From an uncultured Streptococcus sp. (GTDB lineage Bacteria; Bacillota; Bacilli; Lactobacillales; Streptococcaceae), in contig CAAEFF010000176.1 of the NCBI GenBank assembly GCA_900755085.1, positions 1 to 21,106 on the forward strand: DNA of 21,106 bases, given 5' to 3'. The notes under the pieces were generated by a model. That model saw only the letters and a program-made list of their open reading frames with translations, searched no databases and was not told the DNA's origin. How positions within the stretch are numbered: position 1 is the stretch's first letter; each line of letters opens with the position of its first letter. Position numbers and translations under genes: made by a program. Below are positions 1 to 6,861 of the stretch, piece by piece.

Positions 1-104
1 CAACATTTTATTTCTAAAAAAATAGAAAAAATGTTCCTAGTTTCTTTATTTTATGCTGTTAATACATTTTTGTTTCCGAATTAAAAATAATCCTATAAAA
101 ACTA

Positions 105-125
105 CTGATTTATGAGATAAATCAG
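105..125 (-). terminator. Probable terminator after the CPBP-like gene
   Basis: A perfect 9-bp inverted repeat (CTGATTTAT / ATAAATCAG, loop GAG) lies 10 bases past the stop of the CPBP-like gene. On the minus strand it is followed by TAGTTTTTATAGG, a short broken T-run. The stem is AT-rich, so termination may be weak. Beyond it, bases 1-100 are very AT-rich, with another imperfect hairpin at about 2-36 and no gene that I can support. Confidence 0.4.
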
Positions 126-135
126 ATCACCTATT

Positions 136-411
136 TTAAAAAAGCATCAAACTATAAACTAGTAGGTTCCACACTAAATGTAGCCCCATACTGCCCCATA
201 AGTCCGATTTGTAGCGTACAAGCCCTAAAAATATCCCAAGTGAAGCATGTAAACACCAAGCTAGAATGATTCCTGGATGATGTGCTAAGGCAAATAAAAC
301 ACTTGTCAAAGCAACTCGAATATTTAATTTTCTAACCAAGTTCCATAAAATTTTAGGTAATTTGTAATACCGTTCTGAAGTTTGGTATTGATTTGCGGTA
401 ATTCGTTTCAT
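136..411 (-). CDS. CPBP (Abi) family intramembrane protease-like protein, short form lacking motif 1
   Basis: This 91-residue, strongly hydrophobic protein matches the C-terminal half of the CPBP/Abi intramembrane protease family, whose members process or protect against peptides such as bacteriocins. Visible are the FxxxH motif (FALAH, residues 40-44) and the HxxxN motif (HLVWN, 78-82), each within a membrane helix. The EExxxR motif expected about 25-30 residues before FxxxH is missing; only SERYYK (12-17) stands there. Full family members are usually 200 residues or more, so this is either a truncated relic or a minimal non-catalytic relative. The ATG overlaps the stop of the 57-residue gene (ATGA) and has its own SD (GGAGG), which suggests translational coupling and that the reading unit is maintained. 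Family assignment is fairly sure; activity is doubtful. Confidence 0.6.
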   Translation of the reverse strand: MKRITANQYQTSERYYKLPKILWNLVRKLNIRVALTSVLFALAHHPGIILAWCLHASLGIFLGLVRYKSDLWGSMGLHLVWNLLVYSLMLF

Positions 412-581
412 AGCGCGCCTCCAAGTTCTTTGAGTGTTAAATCTCCACTTGATTCCAAGCGAACCAAGCCACTTTTTTCAAATTCAGCCATAAGAGATAT
501 GGCCTCAACAATATCTATTCCCATTTCACGTACTAAAAATGAAATGACAATATAGCGTGATGATTGTAATTCTTTTGTCAT
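408..581 (-). CDS. 57-residue hypothetical protein coupled to the CPBP-like gene
   Basis: I do not recognise this small protein. The start was set at the internal ATG (579-581) because AGGAGGG lies four bases before it, whereas the longer reading to 662 has no SD and would run through a hairpin. The product is soluble and mixed in charge. It begins MTKELQSSRYIVISFLVREMG and ends in FEKSGLVRLESSGDLTLKE, a pattern that faintly recalls a small winged-helix fold but is too short to call. There is no double-glycine leader or signal peptide, so it does not look like a class II bacteriocin. Its stop overlaps the next ATG. A partner or regulator of the CPBP protein is possible but unproven. Confidence 0.6.
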   Translation of the reverse strand: MTKELQSSRYIVISFLVREMGIDIVEAISLMAEFEKSGLVRLESSGDLTLKELGGAL

Positions 582-597
582 TTTCCCTCCTGAAAAT

Positions 598-628
598 AAA
601 AAAGGAGAACAATATTCAATTGTTCTCC
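598..628 (-). terminator. Hairpin with T-tract between promoter and small gene
   Basis: A perfect 10-bp inverted repeat (GGAGAACAAT / ATTGTTCTCC, loop of 5) at 604-628 is followed on the minus strand by TTTTTTATTTT and then the SD of the 57-residue gene. It has the form of an intrinsic terminator. It could end transcripts from the membrane protein gene at 728-1114, for which I see no better terminator. It could also act as an attenuator or 5' stabilising stem for the small operon, because the predicted transcript starts almost exactly at the stem. Confidence 0.55.
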
Positions 629-634
629 AAAATA

Positions 635-662
635 ATTTTATTAAAAAGAAAAATCCTGCCAA
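635..662 (-). promoter_or_regulatory. Predicted promoter of the small gene/CPBP unit
   Basis: On the minus strand TTGGCA (657-662) and TAAAAT (635-640) are separated by 16 bases; each matches the sigma-A consensus at 5 of 6 positions. The expected start falls at about 627-629, the outer edge of the 10-bp hairpin. Predicted by eye only. Confidence 0.45.
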
Positions 663-727
663 ATTAATTTTTCTGATTCTTCTAAAGAAGTATTTCTACT
701 CTATAATATTGAAGCCATCTCATCTAC

Positions 728-1114
728 CTAGGCCATCTTTTGAGTTGCTTTTTCCTTTACGACGAATACAAAACCAATAGAACCAACGACGGATCCAAGC
801 ACGATCCAATAGACCATATCCGATGAAGCAATTGGGCCTGCTAAGAGACCTGCTAGTAAAAAGAGATCGATATACAGTCTAGTATCGCGATAGAAGGTCC
901 AATTGAAATGGTAGCTACCTTCTGGATACTGACGTGTCGATACAGGCGGTTGAAAAACCTGAAGCAGGATCAAAACTCCTACAAATGCAAGATAAGCTAG
1001 ACTAACAACGGAAAGCGGAGCCTTCATCGTCATAACCACAGCTGCTAAAAGCAAGACCAAGAGCCAGAAATGAAAGTCCGTCCAGAATTCACGATGATAA
1101 TGAAACCGTTTCAT
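728..1114 (-). CDS. Four-helix membrane protein of unknown function
   Basis: I do not recognise this 128-residue protein. It has a basic, aromatic N-terminus (MKRFHYHREFW) and about four hydrophobic segments, at roughly residues 15-30, 37-54, 80-96 and 100-118. A loop between helices 2 and 3 is rich in Tyr, Phe and Arg, and the tail is basic (KEKATQK). There is no signal-peptidase site and no known catalytic motif, so it is probably a small integral membrane protein with both ends in the cytoplasm. The ATG is preceded by AAAGGTG. It appears to be a single-gene unit. A cre-like site lies just upstream, so repression by CcpA when glucose is present is plausible, in line with its fermentative neighbours. 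Confidence 0.7.
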   Translation of the reverse strand: MKRFHYHREFWTDFHFWLLVLLLAAVVMTMKAPLSVVSLAYLAFVGVLILLQVFQPPVSTRQYPEGSYHFNWTFYRDTRLYIDLFLLAGLLAGPIASSDMVYWIVLGSVVGSIGFVFVVKEKATQKMA

Positions 1115-1134
1115 AAGATCACACCTTTCTCTTA

Positions 1135-1150
1135 ATGTAATCGTTTTCTA
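1135..1150 (-). promoter_or_regulatory. cre-like site (CcpA) upstream of the membrane protein gene
   Basis: Read on the minus strand, TAGAAAACGATTACAT matches the cre consensus WTGNAARCGNWWWCAW at 15 of 16 positions. It lies 21 bases before the start codon and downstream of a poor candidate promoter at about 1159-1187 (TTGTAA with a TAATCT or GATAAT -10). A CcpA site at this position normally represses. Confidence 0.45.
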
Positions 1151-1208
1151 CACTTAGATTATCAGATAAAGAATTTTTTTACAAGGCAAAATTGGTTAGT
1201 TGGGACTG

Positions 1209-1235
1209 AAAATAGGACCAGAATATCTCTGGCCC
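1209..1235 (-). terminator. Possible terminator after the zinc alcohol dehydrogenase gene
   Basis: On the minus strand GGGCCAGA and TCTGGTCC form an 8-bp stem with one G-U pair, followed by TATTTT. The T-run is short, but it is the only good hairpin in the 157 bases between this gene and the membrane protein gene. Confidence 0.4.
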
Positions 1236-1271
1236 TTCTAAAAAAACTATGAACAAAGGGTAACTCCTACC

Positions 1272-2324
1272 TTATTCACTGATGTCATTTTCGATAATCA
1301 CCTTGAGGGCATTGTTTTCACCCGCATGTTTAAAGACATCATAGGCCTTTTCGACTTCTGAGAGTTTGAAGTGGTGGGTGATGAGCTTGGTTGCATCGAT
1401 CTTACCAGATTTTAAGACATTCAGCAACATTTCAGTGGTGTTAGCATTAACAAGACCGGTGTTGAGGGTAATGTTCTTGATCCACAATTCGTCCAAATTG
1501 AAGCTAACCGGTTTTCCGTGAACACCGACGTTGGCAATATGACCACCGACAGAGATGACGTTTTGGCAGACATCAAAGGTCGCAGGATAACCCACACATT
1601 CCATTGAAATATCGACACCACGGCCATCCGTCACTTCATTGATAAAGGCCTTGATTTCCGCAATATCGCTGGAGCAGATGGTATGAGTAGCCCCGAATTT
1701 CTTAGCAGCTGCAAGGCGCGCTTCGGACAAGTCCACCATGATAATCGTAGCTGGTGAGAAGAATTGAACAGTCAAGAGAGCCGCAAGGCCAATCGGACCA
1801 GCTCCAACGATACAGACATTGTCCCCTGGTTTCACATGAGATGGAAGCACCCCAATTTCATAAGAGGTTGGGAGGATATCTGAGAGCATCACCAAGGCTT
1901 CGTCATCCACACTTTCAGGTGCATGATAGAGGCTGCCATCCGCATGTGGAATATGCACATATTCTGCTTGGGTTCCGTTGATCAAGTGACCCAAAATCCA
2001 ACCACCATCTTCACAGTGAGAAGGAAGACTACGTTTACAGTAGTAGCAGGTGTTACAAGCTGTGACACAAGAGATAATGACCTTGTCGCCCACCTTGAAG
2101 TTATTCACCGCATCGCCGACTTCTTCGACGATCCCGATCCCTTCGTGACCTAAAATCGTGCCTTCTTTACAAGCTGGAACATCTCCTCCTAGGATGTGAA
2201 GATCTGTCCCACAGATGGTTGTCTTCAAGACACGCACAATGGCATCCGTTGGATTTTTGATCACTGGTTTTGGTTGGTCGATCAGTTGCAGATTGCCTGC
2301 AGATACATAGGTTGCAGCTTTCAT
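1272..2324 (-). CDS. Zinc-dependent, NAD(P)-linked alcohol dehydrogenase (MDR family)
   Basis: A 350-residue medium-chain dehydrogenase that interconverts an alcohol and its aldehyde or ketone with NAD(H) or NADP(H) in the cytoplasm. Catalytic zinc ligands are visible in CGTD (C38) and GHEG (H60, E61). The structural zinc cluster is C90, C93, C96 and C104. The Rossmann motif GAGPIGLAAL follows, with an Asp at the end of strand beta-2 (VDLSEAR), which favours NAD over NADP. The ATG at 2322-2324 was chosen because AAAAGGAG precedes it at the right spacing; an in-frame ATG at 2360 lacks an SD. The gene stands alone with its own promoter and cre site. The substrate cannot be read from sequence; ethanol, a butanediol or acetoin type compound are possible. 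Close to adhE, it fits redox disposal during fermentation. Confidence 0.9.
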   Translation of the reverse strand: MKAATYVSAGNLQLIDQPKPVIKNPTDAIVRVLKTTICGTDLHILGGDVPACKEGTILGHEGIGIVEEVGDAVNNFKVGDKVIISCVTACNTCYYCKRSLPSHCEDGGWILGHLINGTQAEYVHIPHADGSLYHAPESVDDEALVMLSDILPTSYEIGVLPSHVKPGDNVCIVGAGPIGLAALLTVQFFSPATIIMVDLSEARLAAAKKFGATHTICSSDIAEIKAFINEVTDGRGVDISMECVGYPATFDVCQNVISVGGHIANVGVHGKPVSFNLDELWIKNITLNTGLVNANTTEMLLNVLKSGKIDATKLITHHFKLSEVEKAYDVFKHAGENNALKVIIENDISE

Positions 2325-2383
2325 AAGCGACTCCTTTTCTTTGTTGGTTTGATAAACCATGTTCTGTTTGTTGCTTTGTGAAT

Positions 2384-2412
2384 ATTATAACATATTAAGC
2401 AAGCGTTTACAA
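2384..2412 (-). promoter_or_regulatory. Promoter of the zinc alcohol dehydrogenase gene
   Basis: On the minus strand TTGTAA (2407-2412) and a perfect TATAAT (2384-2389) are 17 bases apart, about 60 bases before the start codon. The -35 box lies inside a cre site. Confidence 0.75.
2397..2412 (+). promoter_or_regulatory. cre site over the -35 box
   Basis: AAGCAAGCGTTTACAA matches WTGNAARCGNWWWCAW at 15 of 16 positions. It covers the -35 of the dehydrogenase promoter, so bound CcpA should block RNA polymerase when sugar is plentiful. Confidence 0.65.
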
Positions 2413-2453
2413 TAGCGCGAAGCATATTTTCCCAAGTTTTTTGAGCAAAAACA

Positions 2454-2488
2454 AAACCATCCCTCTTTTTCTGCTAGAGGAATGGTTT
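2454..2488 (-). terminator. Terminator of the three-gene helical-protein operon
   Basis: On the minus strand a 13-bp stem (AAACCATTCCTCT with AGAGGGATGGTTT, one U-G pair) is followed by TTTTGTTTTTG. The first bases of the stem overlap the stop codon of the last gene of the operon. Confidence 0.75.
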
Positions 2489-2810
2489 AATGATCTTGTT
2501 CTAATTGTTGGCGCTGCTTATAGTATTCTTGCTGCTCGCGCTCGCGCTCTTCTTCTAAGCGCTCTTCATAACGCTTGAGTTCCGCTTCAAACTCTTCTTG
2601 CAAAGCAAATAAACGCTCCAAGCCACTTTGGGCCTCCGCACTTGGGGCTTGAAAATGCAGAGCACTCAGCCAATCTACCAAGTTTTCAGTGTGTTGGCGG
2701 ACATCCATGCGCATATCCGCATAATCCCACTCCAGCTCACTCAGCTTTTGATTGAAGCGGTGATGTCGATCTTCTAGTTGTTCTAATTCACTATTTCCTG
2801 AATGGTACAT
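2487..2810 (-). CDS. Helical coiled-coil protein, third gene of an orphan operon
   Basis: A 107-residue soluble protein, nearly all alpha-helix. The N-terminal part (about 8-35) has heptad-like spacing (LEQLEDRHHRFNQKLSELE). The C-terminal third is a charged coiled coil rich in Glu, Arg and Gln (about 70-106). A central stretch is less charged and holds a Trp (VDWLSALHF). The preceding gene ends KGGM, and the codons for those residues form the SD for this gene (GGAGG). Its stop overlaps this ATG (TGATG), so ATG at 2808-2810 was chosen over the GTG one codon earlier. Size, composition and position recall the coiled-coil accessory proteins (DUF3958 type) encoded before LXG toxins of type VII secretion, but I cannot confirm a family match. 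Likely partners are the two genes upstream. Confidence 0.7.
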   Translation of the reverse strand: MYHSGNSELEQLEDRHHRFNQKLSELEWDYADMRMDVRQHTENLVDWLSALHFQAPSAEAQSGLERLFALQEEFEAELKRYEERLEEEREREQQEYYKQRQQLEQDH

Positions 2811-3115
2811 CACATACCTCCTTTAATCGGACTCATGAAAATCGGCTTTTTCACTGATTTCAGTGCTGTTTCTGCCGCGTCCGCTGCTCCTCCTGTAAAT
2901 CCATCTTTCAAATCACTAACTAGGGTCGTTGTGGCAAAAGTGCGCATCTTTTCGGATTGACCGCTCAAAGTCACCTGCAAACTCATCCCTTCCAACATCA
3001 TCAAGGCTTTTTGCGTTGCAATTAAACTCCGAATTGCAATCCGCTCTTGCTCCTTTTTAATCTCTCGATGGAGTTCCTCAATGCGTTCTCTATCCTCTCC
3101 CAGGATTTCTAACAT
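2810..3115 (-). CDS. Small helical protein, second gene of an orphan operon
   Basis: I do not recognise this 101-residue protein. The first 30 residues form a charged amphipathic helix (EDRERIEELHREIKKEQ). A second helix rich in Met and Leu follows (about 31-45, QKALMMLEGM), then a Ser/Thr-rich link and an Ala/Gly-rich segment (GFTGGAADAAETALKSVKK, about 72-90). It has no signal peptide, membrane helix or cysteine. The ATG has a good SD (AGGAG, 5 bases upstream) and starts 13 bases after the stop of the first gene. The tail overlaps the next gene, so the three are translated together. A helix-turn-helix hairpin of about 100 residues is the usual shape of WXG-like secretion partners, but there is no WXG motif here. 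Function unknown. Confidence 0.7.
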   Translation of the reverse strand: MLEILGEDRERIEELHREIKKEQERIAIRSLIATQKALMMLEGMSLQVTLSGQSEKMRTFATTTLVSDLKDGFTGGAADAAETALKSVKKPIFMSPIKGGM

Positions 3116-3128
3116 CTTTTTCTCCTAC

Positions 3129-3695
3129 TTATGAAAAATCAAAGGCCGCTGCTTGTCCCTTGTCCAAGTCCACCAATTGGGCTGATGCAGCTTCCAGTTG
3201 GCCTGCCAGATCTGACAGACGTGTCGAGTAGGCCTTTGCTTGGGCGAGGTTTTCTGCCTCGACCGCTTGGTCCCAGCAAGCATCCATGGAGAACTCTCCT
3301 AATAGTTGCTCCACTTCTGCATCTGTTAAAAATTGAGCCATACTGTGGGCCATTTGCGACACCTCCGCAACCTTATGGGAAACCGTCTCCTTGGCCTCTT
3401 CTAGCTGAGCTTTGAGCTCGGCCTCAAAGACCGTCGCTTGCGCTGAAGCATTTTGTGCTACTGCCAGTACCAATTCCTCTCGCAGGCTAATCGTTTGAGT
3501 CCCAGATGCGCCTGCCAGTTTTTGATGGAGGCTAGGAATGCTGGACGCATCCTCAGGTATCCCCTGCCCATGCAGAGAAACAACCGAGGCAGATGATGGA
3601 TTTTCTGATCTAGGTGCTTGTTGATCCCTTTGTGGCATCTCAATAATTTTCTGCGCCTGGTCTTGCATCCCTTGTACTTCATCTTCTAACTCCAT
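3129..3695 (-). CDS. Alpha-helical hypothetical protein, first gene of an orphan operon
   Basis: A 188-residue acidic, Ala/Gln/Glu-rich protein that I do not recognise. Residues 1-20 form a short helix, 21-60 are a Pro/Ser/Gln-rich, probably disordered linker, and 66-180 are almost continuous helix with the single Trp at 141 (DACWDQA). It has no signal peptide or membrane segment, so it is cytoplasmic or exported by a non-Sec route. The start is supported by a strong SD (AAAGGAGG, 9 bases upstream). With the next two genes it forms a compact operon ended by a clear terminator at 2454-2488. The layout of several small helical, leaderless proteins resembles the accessory genes of type VII/LXG loci, but no LXG toxin, Esx protein or secretion ATPase lies in the window. 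The comparison is inference only. Confidence 0.7.
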   Translation of the reverse strand: MELEDEVQGMQDQAQKIIEMPQRDQQAPRSENPSSASVVSLHGQGIPEDASSIPSLHQKLAGASGTQTISLREELVLAVAQNASAQATVFEAELKAQLEEAKETVSHKVAEVSQMAHSMAQFLTDAEVEQLLGEFSMDACWDQAVEAENLAQAKAYSTRLSDLAGQLEAASAQLVDLDKGQAAAFDFS

Positions 3696-3842
3696 TTAAG
3701 ACAGCCTCCTTTCTTAGTTCATTTTATGGCCCACAGATCCTAAACTTCCTTGCTTCATCAGTAGAAGCAAATTCACACACTATAGGGTAACATAAATTAG
3801 CTCGTAATGCTATAAGAATTTCAAAAAATAGTTAAAAAAACC

Positions 3843-3918
3843 AGCGCTTGATGAAAAAAATTAAATTTGAGTCTCATCTTCCTAAAAAATAACAGGAAAA
3901 ACTCAACTTTTTTAGCGC
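3843..3918. repeat. Long imperfect inverted repeat in the 380-base gap upstream of the helical-protein operon
   Basis: The gap 3696-4075 holds no gene that I can support. In it, nested complementary blocks form one long imperfect dyad: GCGCT (3844-3848) with AGCGC (3914-3918), an A-run (3854-3860) with a T-run (3908-3913), TTGAGT (3867-3872) with ACTCAA (3901-3906), and TTCCT (3879-3883) with AGGAA (3894-3898). It could be a small MITE-like repeat or a structured leader. No convincing promoter for the operon was found; TATAGT at about 3780-3785 is the best -10 candidate, with a poor -35. Confidence 0.4.
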
Positions 3919-4013
3919 CATTTACTATAATATTTTTTCTCATCTTTACCTTCTTTGTTCTAGTTCTTTTCTTATACCCTATCATAAAATCAAGGGAATT
4001 GCTAACTCAAAGC

Positions 4014-4043
4014 AAAAAATCCCCCGCTCTTTTGAGCGAGGGA
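4014..4043 (-). terminator. adhE terminator
   Basis: On the minus strand TCCCTCGCTC pairs with GAGCGGGGGA (10 bp, one U-G pair, loop AAAA), followed by TTTTTT. This is a strong intrinsic terminator about 30 bases after the adhE stop codon. Confidence 0.9.
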
Positions 4044-4075
4044 TAGCTGATAAACATTATTTGTTCAGTAGCGTC

Positions 4076-6727
4076 TTATTTACGACGTCCTGGACGTTCC
4101 TTGTAACCATAGTAAGCATCTTCGATAATTTCTTGCATATGGTCTACCATTGGAAGACGTGGGTTAGCTGGTGAACATTGATCTTCATAAGCAAGGAAGG
4201 CCAATTCACGAGAATGTTTCTTCCATTCTTTTTCATTGATTCCTTGTGCCTTAAAGTTCATTTGGATACCACAGCGTTCACCAAGTTCATATACAGCCTT
4301 AGCATATGCTTCAACAGCTTCTTCTGGTGTAGAGCATGGCAGTCCTAACATACGAGCGATGTCTTGGTATTTTTCATCTGCACGGTAGTAGTTGTACTTA
4401 GGCCATGTCGCAGTCTTAGCTGGGCGTGTACCGTTGTAACGGATCACGTATGGAAGCAAGATGGCATTGGTCCGTCCGTGAATGGTGTGGAATTGCGCAC
4501 CAATCTTGTGGGCCATGGAGTGAGAAATACCGAGGAAAGCATTGGCGAAGGCCATACCTGCGATCGTAGAGGCATTGTGCATCTTTTCGCGGGCATCATA
4601 GTTAGCTGTTTTCACAGATTCTTCCAAGTTTTCAAAGACCAGTTTAATAGCTTGAAGGGCAAGACCATCGGTAAAGTCGCTAGCCATTTGAGAGACATAA
4701 GCTTCTGTCGCGTGGGTCAAGACGTCCATACCAGTGTCTGCTGCAACCGATCCTGGAACAGTCAAGACAAGAGATGGGTCCACAATCGCCACTGTTGGTG
4801 TCAATGAGTAGTCAGCGATTGGGTATTTGCGGTTATTGGCTTTATCAGAGATAACGGCAAATGGAGTAACTTCTGATCCAGTACCAGATGTTGTTGGGAT
4901 GGCGATGAATTTTGTCTTCTTACCAAGCAATGGGAACTTGAAGGCACGTTTACGAATATCCATGAATTTTTGAACCAAATCGTGGAAGTCCACTTCTGGT
5001 TGTTCATAGAAGAGCCACATAACTTTGGCCGCATCCATTGGAGAACCACCACCAAGAGCAATGATCGTATCTGGCTTGAAGGTCCGCATGATATCGGTAC
5101 CACGTTCAACAGTTGTGATATCTGGATCTGGTTCAACGTCCGCAAAGATTTGGTAAACTACTTTGTTGCGACGAAGGTCTAATTGTTCAATAATGCGATC
5201 CAAGAAACCAAGTTCTACCATCGCATGGTCTGTCACGATCATGACACGTTCTACATCACGACATTTTTGTAAGTATTCAATTGATCCACGTTCGAAGTAT
5301 GTCTTCGAAGGAAGTTTCATCCATTGCATGTTATTTCTCCGGCGTCCGACTTTTTTGATATTCAAGAGGTTTACTGCGCTTACGTTATCACCAACTGAGT
5401 TGTGTCCATATGAACCACAACCAAGAGTCAATGATGGCAAGAAGGCATTGTATACGTCCCCGATACCACCAAAAGTAGAAGGAGAGTTCCAGATCACACG
5501 GATAGCTTTGACTGCTTTCCCAAATTCTTTAGCCAGATCAGCATCTGCAGTATGGATGGCAGCAGAGTGACCCAGACCGTTGAATTCAACCATTTGACGA
5601 GCTTTGTCAATTCCATCTTCACGGCTGTCTGCTTTCAAAACAGCGATGACTGGAGACAATTTTTCACGAGTCAATGGTTCTTTTGGACCAACTTCCTTCA
5701 CTTCTGCAGCAAGGATATTGGTTCCTTCTGGGACAGAGAGGCCAGCTTGTTCAGCGATCCATGCTGCTGGTTTCCCAACGATATCCGCATTCAATTTCGC
5801 ACCCGCACAGTTCTTACTGTTGGCTTTGACACCGAAGCAGAACTCTTCAAGGAGGGCTTTTTCTTTTTTGTTGACAAAGTAAGTGTGGTAAGATTTGAAT
5901 TCTTCTACAAACTCATCGTAGATTTCTTTATCGATGATGACCGCTTGTTCAGATGCACAAACCATTCCGTTGTCAAATGACTTAGACATGACGATATCGT
6001 GGGCTGCTTGACGGATGTTGGCTGTTTTTTCAACATAAGCAGGTACGTTGCCGGCACCTACCCCAAGAGCTGGTTTCCCGCAAGAATAGGCAGCTTTCAC
6101 CATGGCATTCCCACCAGTCGCAAGGATAGTCGCAATTCCTTCATGGTTCATAAGGGCACTGGTTGCTTCCATAGATGGTTGGGTGATCCATTGCACACAG
6201 TTTTCAGGTGCTCCTGCTTTGATCGCTGCATCCCGTACAATTTGAGCTGCATGAGCAGAAGATTCTTGAGCAGATGGGTGGAAGGCAAAGATGATTGGGT
6301 TACGAGTCTTCAATGAGATCAAGGCTTTGAAGATCGCTGTAGAAGTTGGGTTAGTGGTTGGAGTGATCCCGCAGATCACGCCGACTGGTTCTGCAATCAA
6401 GGTCAATCCTGTCACATCATCGTCATCGATGATGCCAACTGTTTTCGTATGACGCATGTTGTTAACCACGTGTTCGCAGGCAAACAAGTTCTTAGTTGCC
6501 TTATCTTCAAAGACACCACGACCGGTTTCTTCATATGCATGAAGGGCCAATTCTCCGTGGGCATCAAGAGCTGCTACAGATGCTTTTGCAACGATATAGT
6601 CCACTTGCTCTTGCGTCAATTTACGCATTTCTTCTAATGCAACAAGGCCCTTTTGGACCAACTCGTCAACGTGCTTTTCAGCAGCGAGTTTCTTTTCTTC
6701 AGGGGTAAGTGATTTTTTATCAGCCAT
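4076..6727 (-). CDS. adhE: Bifunctional acetaldehyde-CoA/alcohol dehydrogenase AdhE
   Basis: Reduces acetyl-CoA to acetaldehyde and then to ethanol, regenerating two NAD+ in mixed-acid fermentation; the family forms cytoplasmic filaments (spirosomes). The 883 residues match the usual full length. The N-terminal aldehyde dehydrogenase domain (about 1-440) carries the catalytic Cys257 in GMVCASEQ. A linker (about 445-480) leads to the iron-dependent alcohol dehydrogenase domain, with the NAD loop GGGSPMDAAK (559-568) and likely iron ligands D668, H672, H736 or H740, and H750 (HTIHGRTN). The start follows GGAGG by 10 bases. The gene is monocistronic, with its own terminator. The upstream region carries a cre site over the -35 and a Rex-type operator at the start point, so it should be low in glucose-rich cells and rise when NADH builds up. 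Confidence 0.97.
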   Translation of the reverse strand: MADKKSLTPEEKKLAAEKHVDELVQKGLVALEEMRKLTQEQVDYIVAKASVAALDAHGELALHAYEETGRGVFEDKATKNLFACEHVVNNMRHTKTVGIIDDDDVTGLTLIAEPVGVICGITPTTNPTSTAIFKALISLKTRNPIIFAFHPSAQESSAHAAQIVRDAAIKAGAPENCVQWITQPSMEATSALMNHEGIATILATGGNAMVKAAYSCGKPALGVGAGNVPAYVEKTANIRQAAHDIVMSKSFDNGMVCASEQAVIIDKEIYDEFVEEFKSYHTYFVNKKEKALLEEFCFGVKANSKNCAGAKLNADIVGKPAAWIAEQAGLSVPEGTNILAAEVKEVGPKEPLTREKLSPVIAVLKADSREDGIDKARQMVEFNGLGHSAAIHTADADLAKEFGKAVKAIRVIWNSPSTFGGIGDVYNAFLPSLTLGCGSYGHNSVGDNVSAVNLLNIKKVGRRRNNMQWMKLPSKTYFERGSIEYLQKCRDVERVMIVTDHAMVELGFLDRIIEQLDLRRNKVVYQIFADVEPDPDITTVERGTDIMRTFKPDTIIALGGGSPMDAAKVMWLFYEQPEVDFHDLVQKFMDIRKRAFKFPLLGKKTKFIAIPTTSGTGSEVTPFAVISDKANNRKYPIADYSLTPTVAIVDPSLVLTVPGSVAADTGMDVLTHATEAYVSQMASDFTDGLALQAIKLVFENLEESVKTANYDAREKMHNASTIAGMAFANAFLGISHSMAHKIGAQFHTIHGRTNAILLPYVIRYNGTRPAKTATWPKYNYYRADEKYQDIARMLGLPCSTPEEAVEAYAKAVYELGERCGIQMNFKAQGINEKEWKKHSRELAFLAYEDQCSPANPRLPMVDHMQEIIEDAYYGYKERPGRRK

Positions 6728-6810
6728 TTGATGGTTTCCTCCGAATTGTTCAAAAGAAAGTCGTTTTCATGTTTTCAGTAAACATTCAAACTTTTTACCC
6801 AATCTTTCTT

Positions 6811-6828
6811 TTGTTAATTTTTTCACAA
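6811..6828 (+). promoter_or_regulatory. Rex-type operator at the adhE transcription start
   Basis: TTGTTAATTTTTTCACAA matches the Rex consensus TTGTGA-N6-TCACAA with one mismatch. It begins 4 bases downstream of the -10 box of the predicted adhE promoter, where the NADH-sensing repressor Rex would block initiation. Confidence 0.65.
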
Positions 6829-6832
6829 TATT

Positions 6833-6861
6833 ATTCTACCCTATTTTGAGCTTTTTGTAAA
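6833..6861 (-). promoter_or_regulatory. adhE promoter
   Basis: On the minus strand TTTACA (6856-6861) and TAGAAT (6833-6838) are 17 bases apart, each matching consensus at 5 of 6 positions. The expected start is near 6826, giving a leader of about 100 bases before the adhE start codon. Confidence 0.7.

Noticed and set aside
2325..2360. Upstream ATG of the zinc dehydrogenase
   Set aside because: No SD before it, while the ATG at 2322-2324 has AAAAGGAG at good spacing and gives the usual family N-terminus.
3131..3682. Alternative frames within the first gene of the helical trio (3131-3415 plus, 3458-3682 minus)
   Set aside because: Neither has an SD and both have odd composition (Pro- or Lys/Arg-rich); the 188-residue frame has a strong SD and operon spacing.
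4364..6708. Several plus-strand open frames inside adhE
   Set aside because: They are antisense to a fully conserved AdhE, show no known motifs and lack SDs; they are codon-bias shadows.
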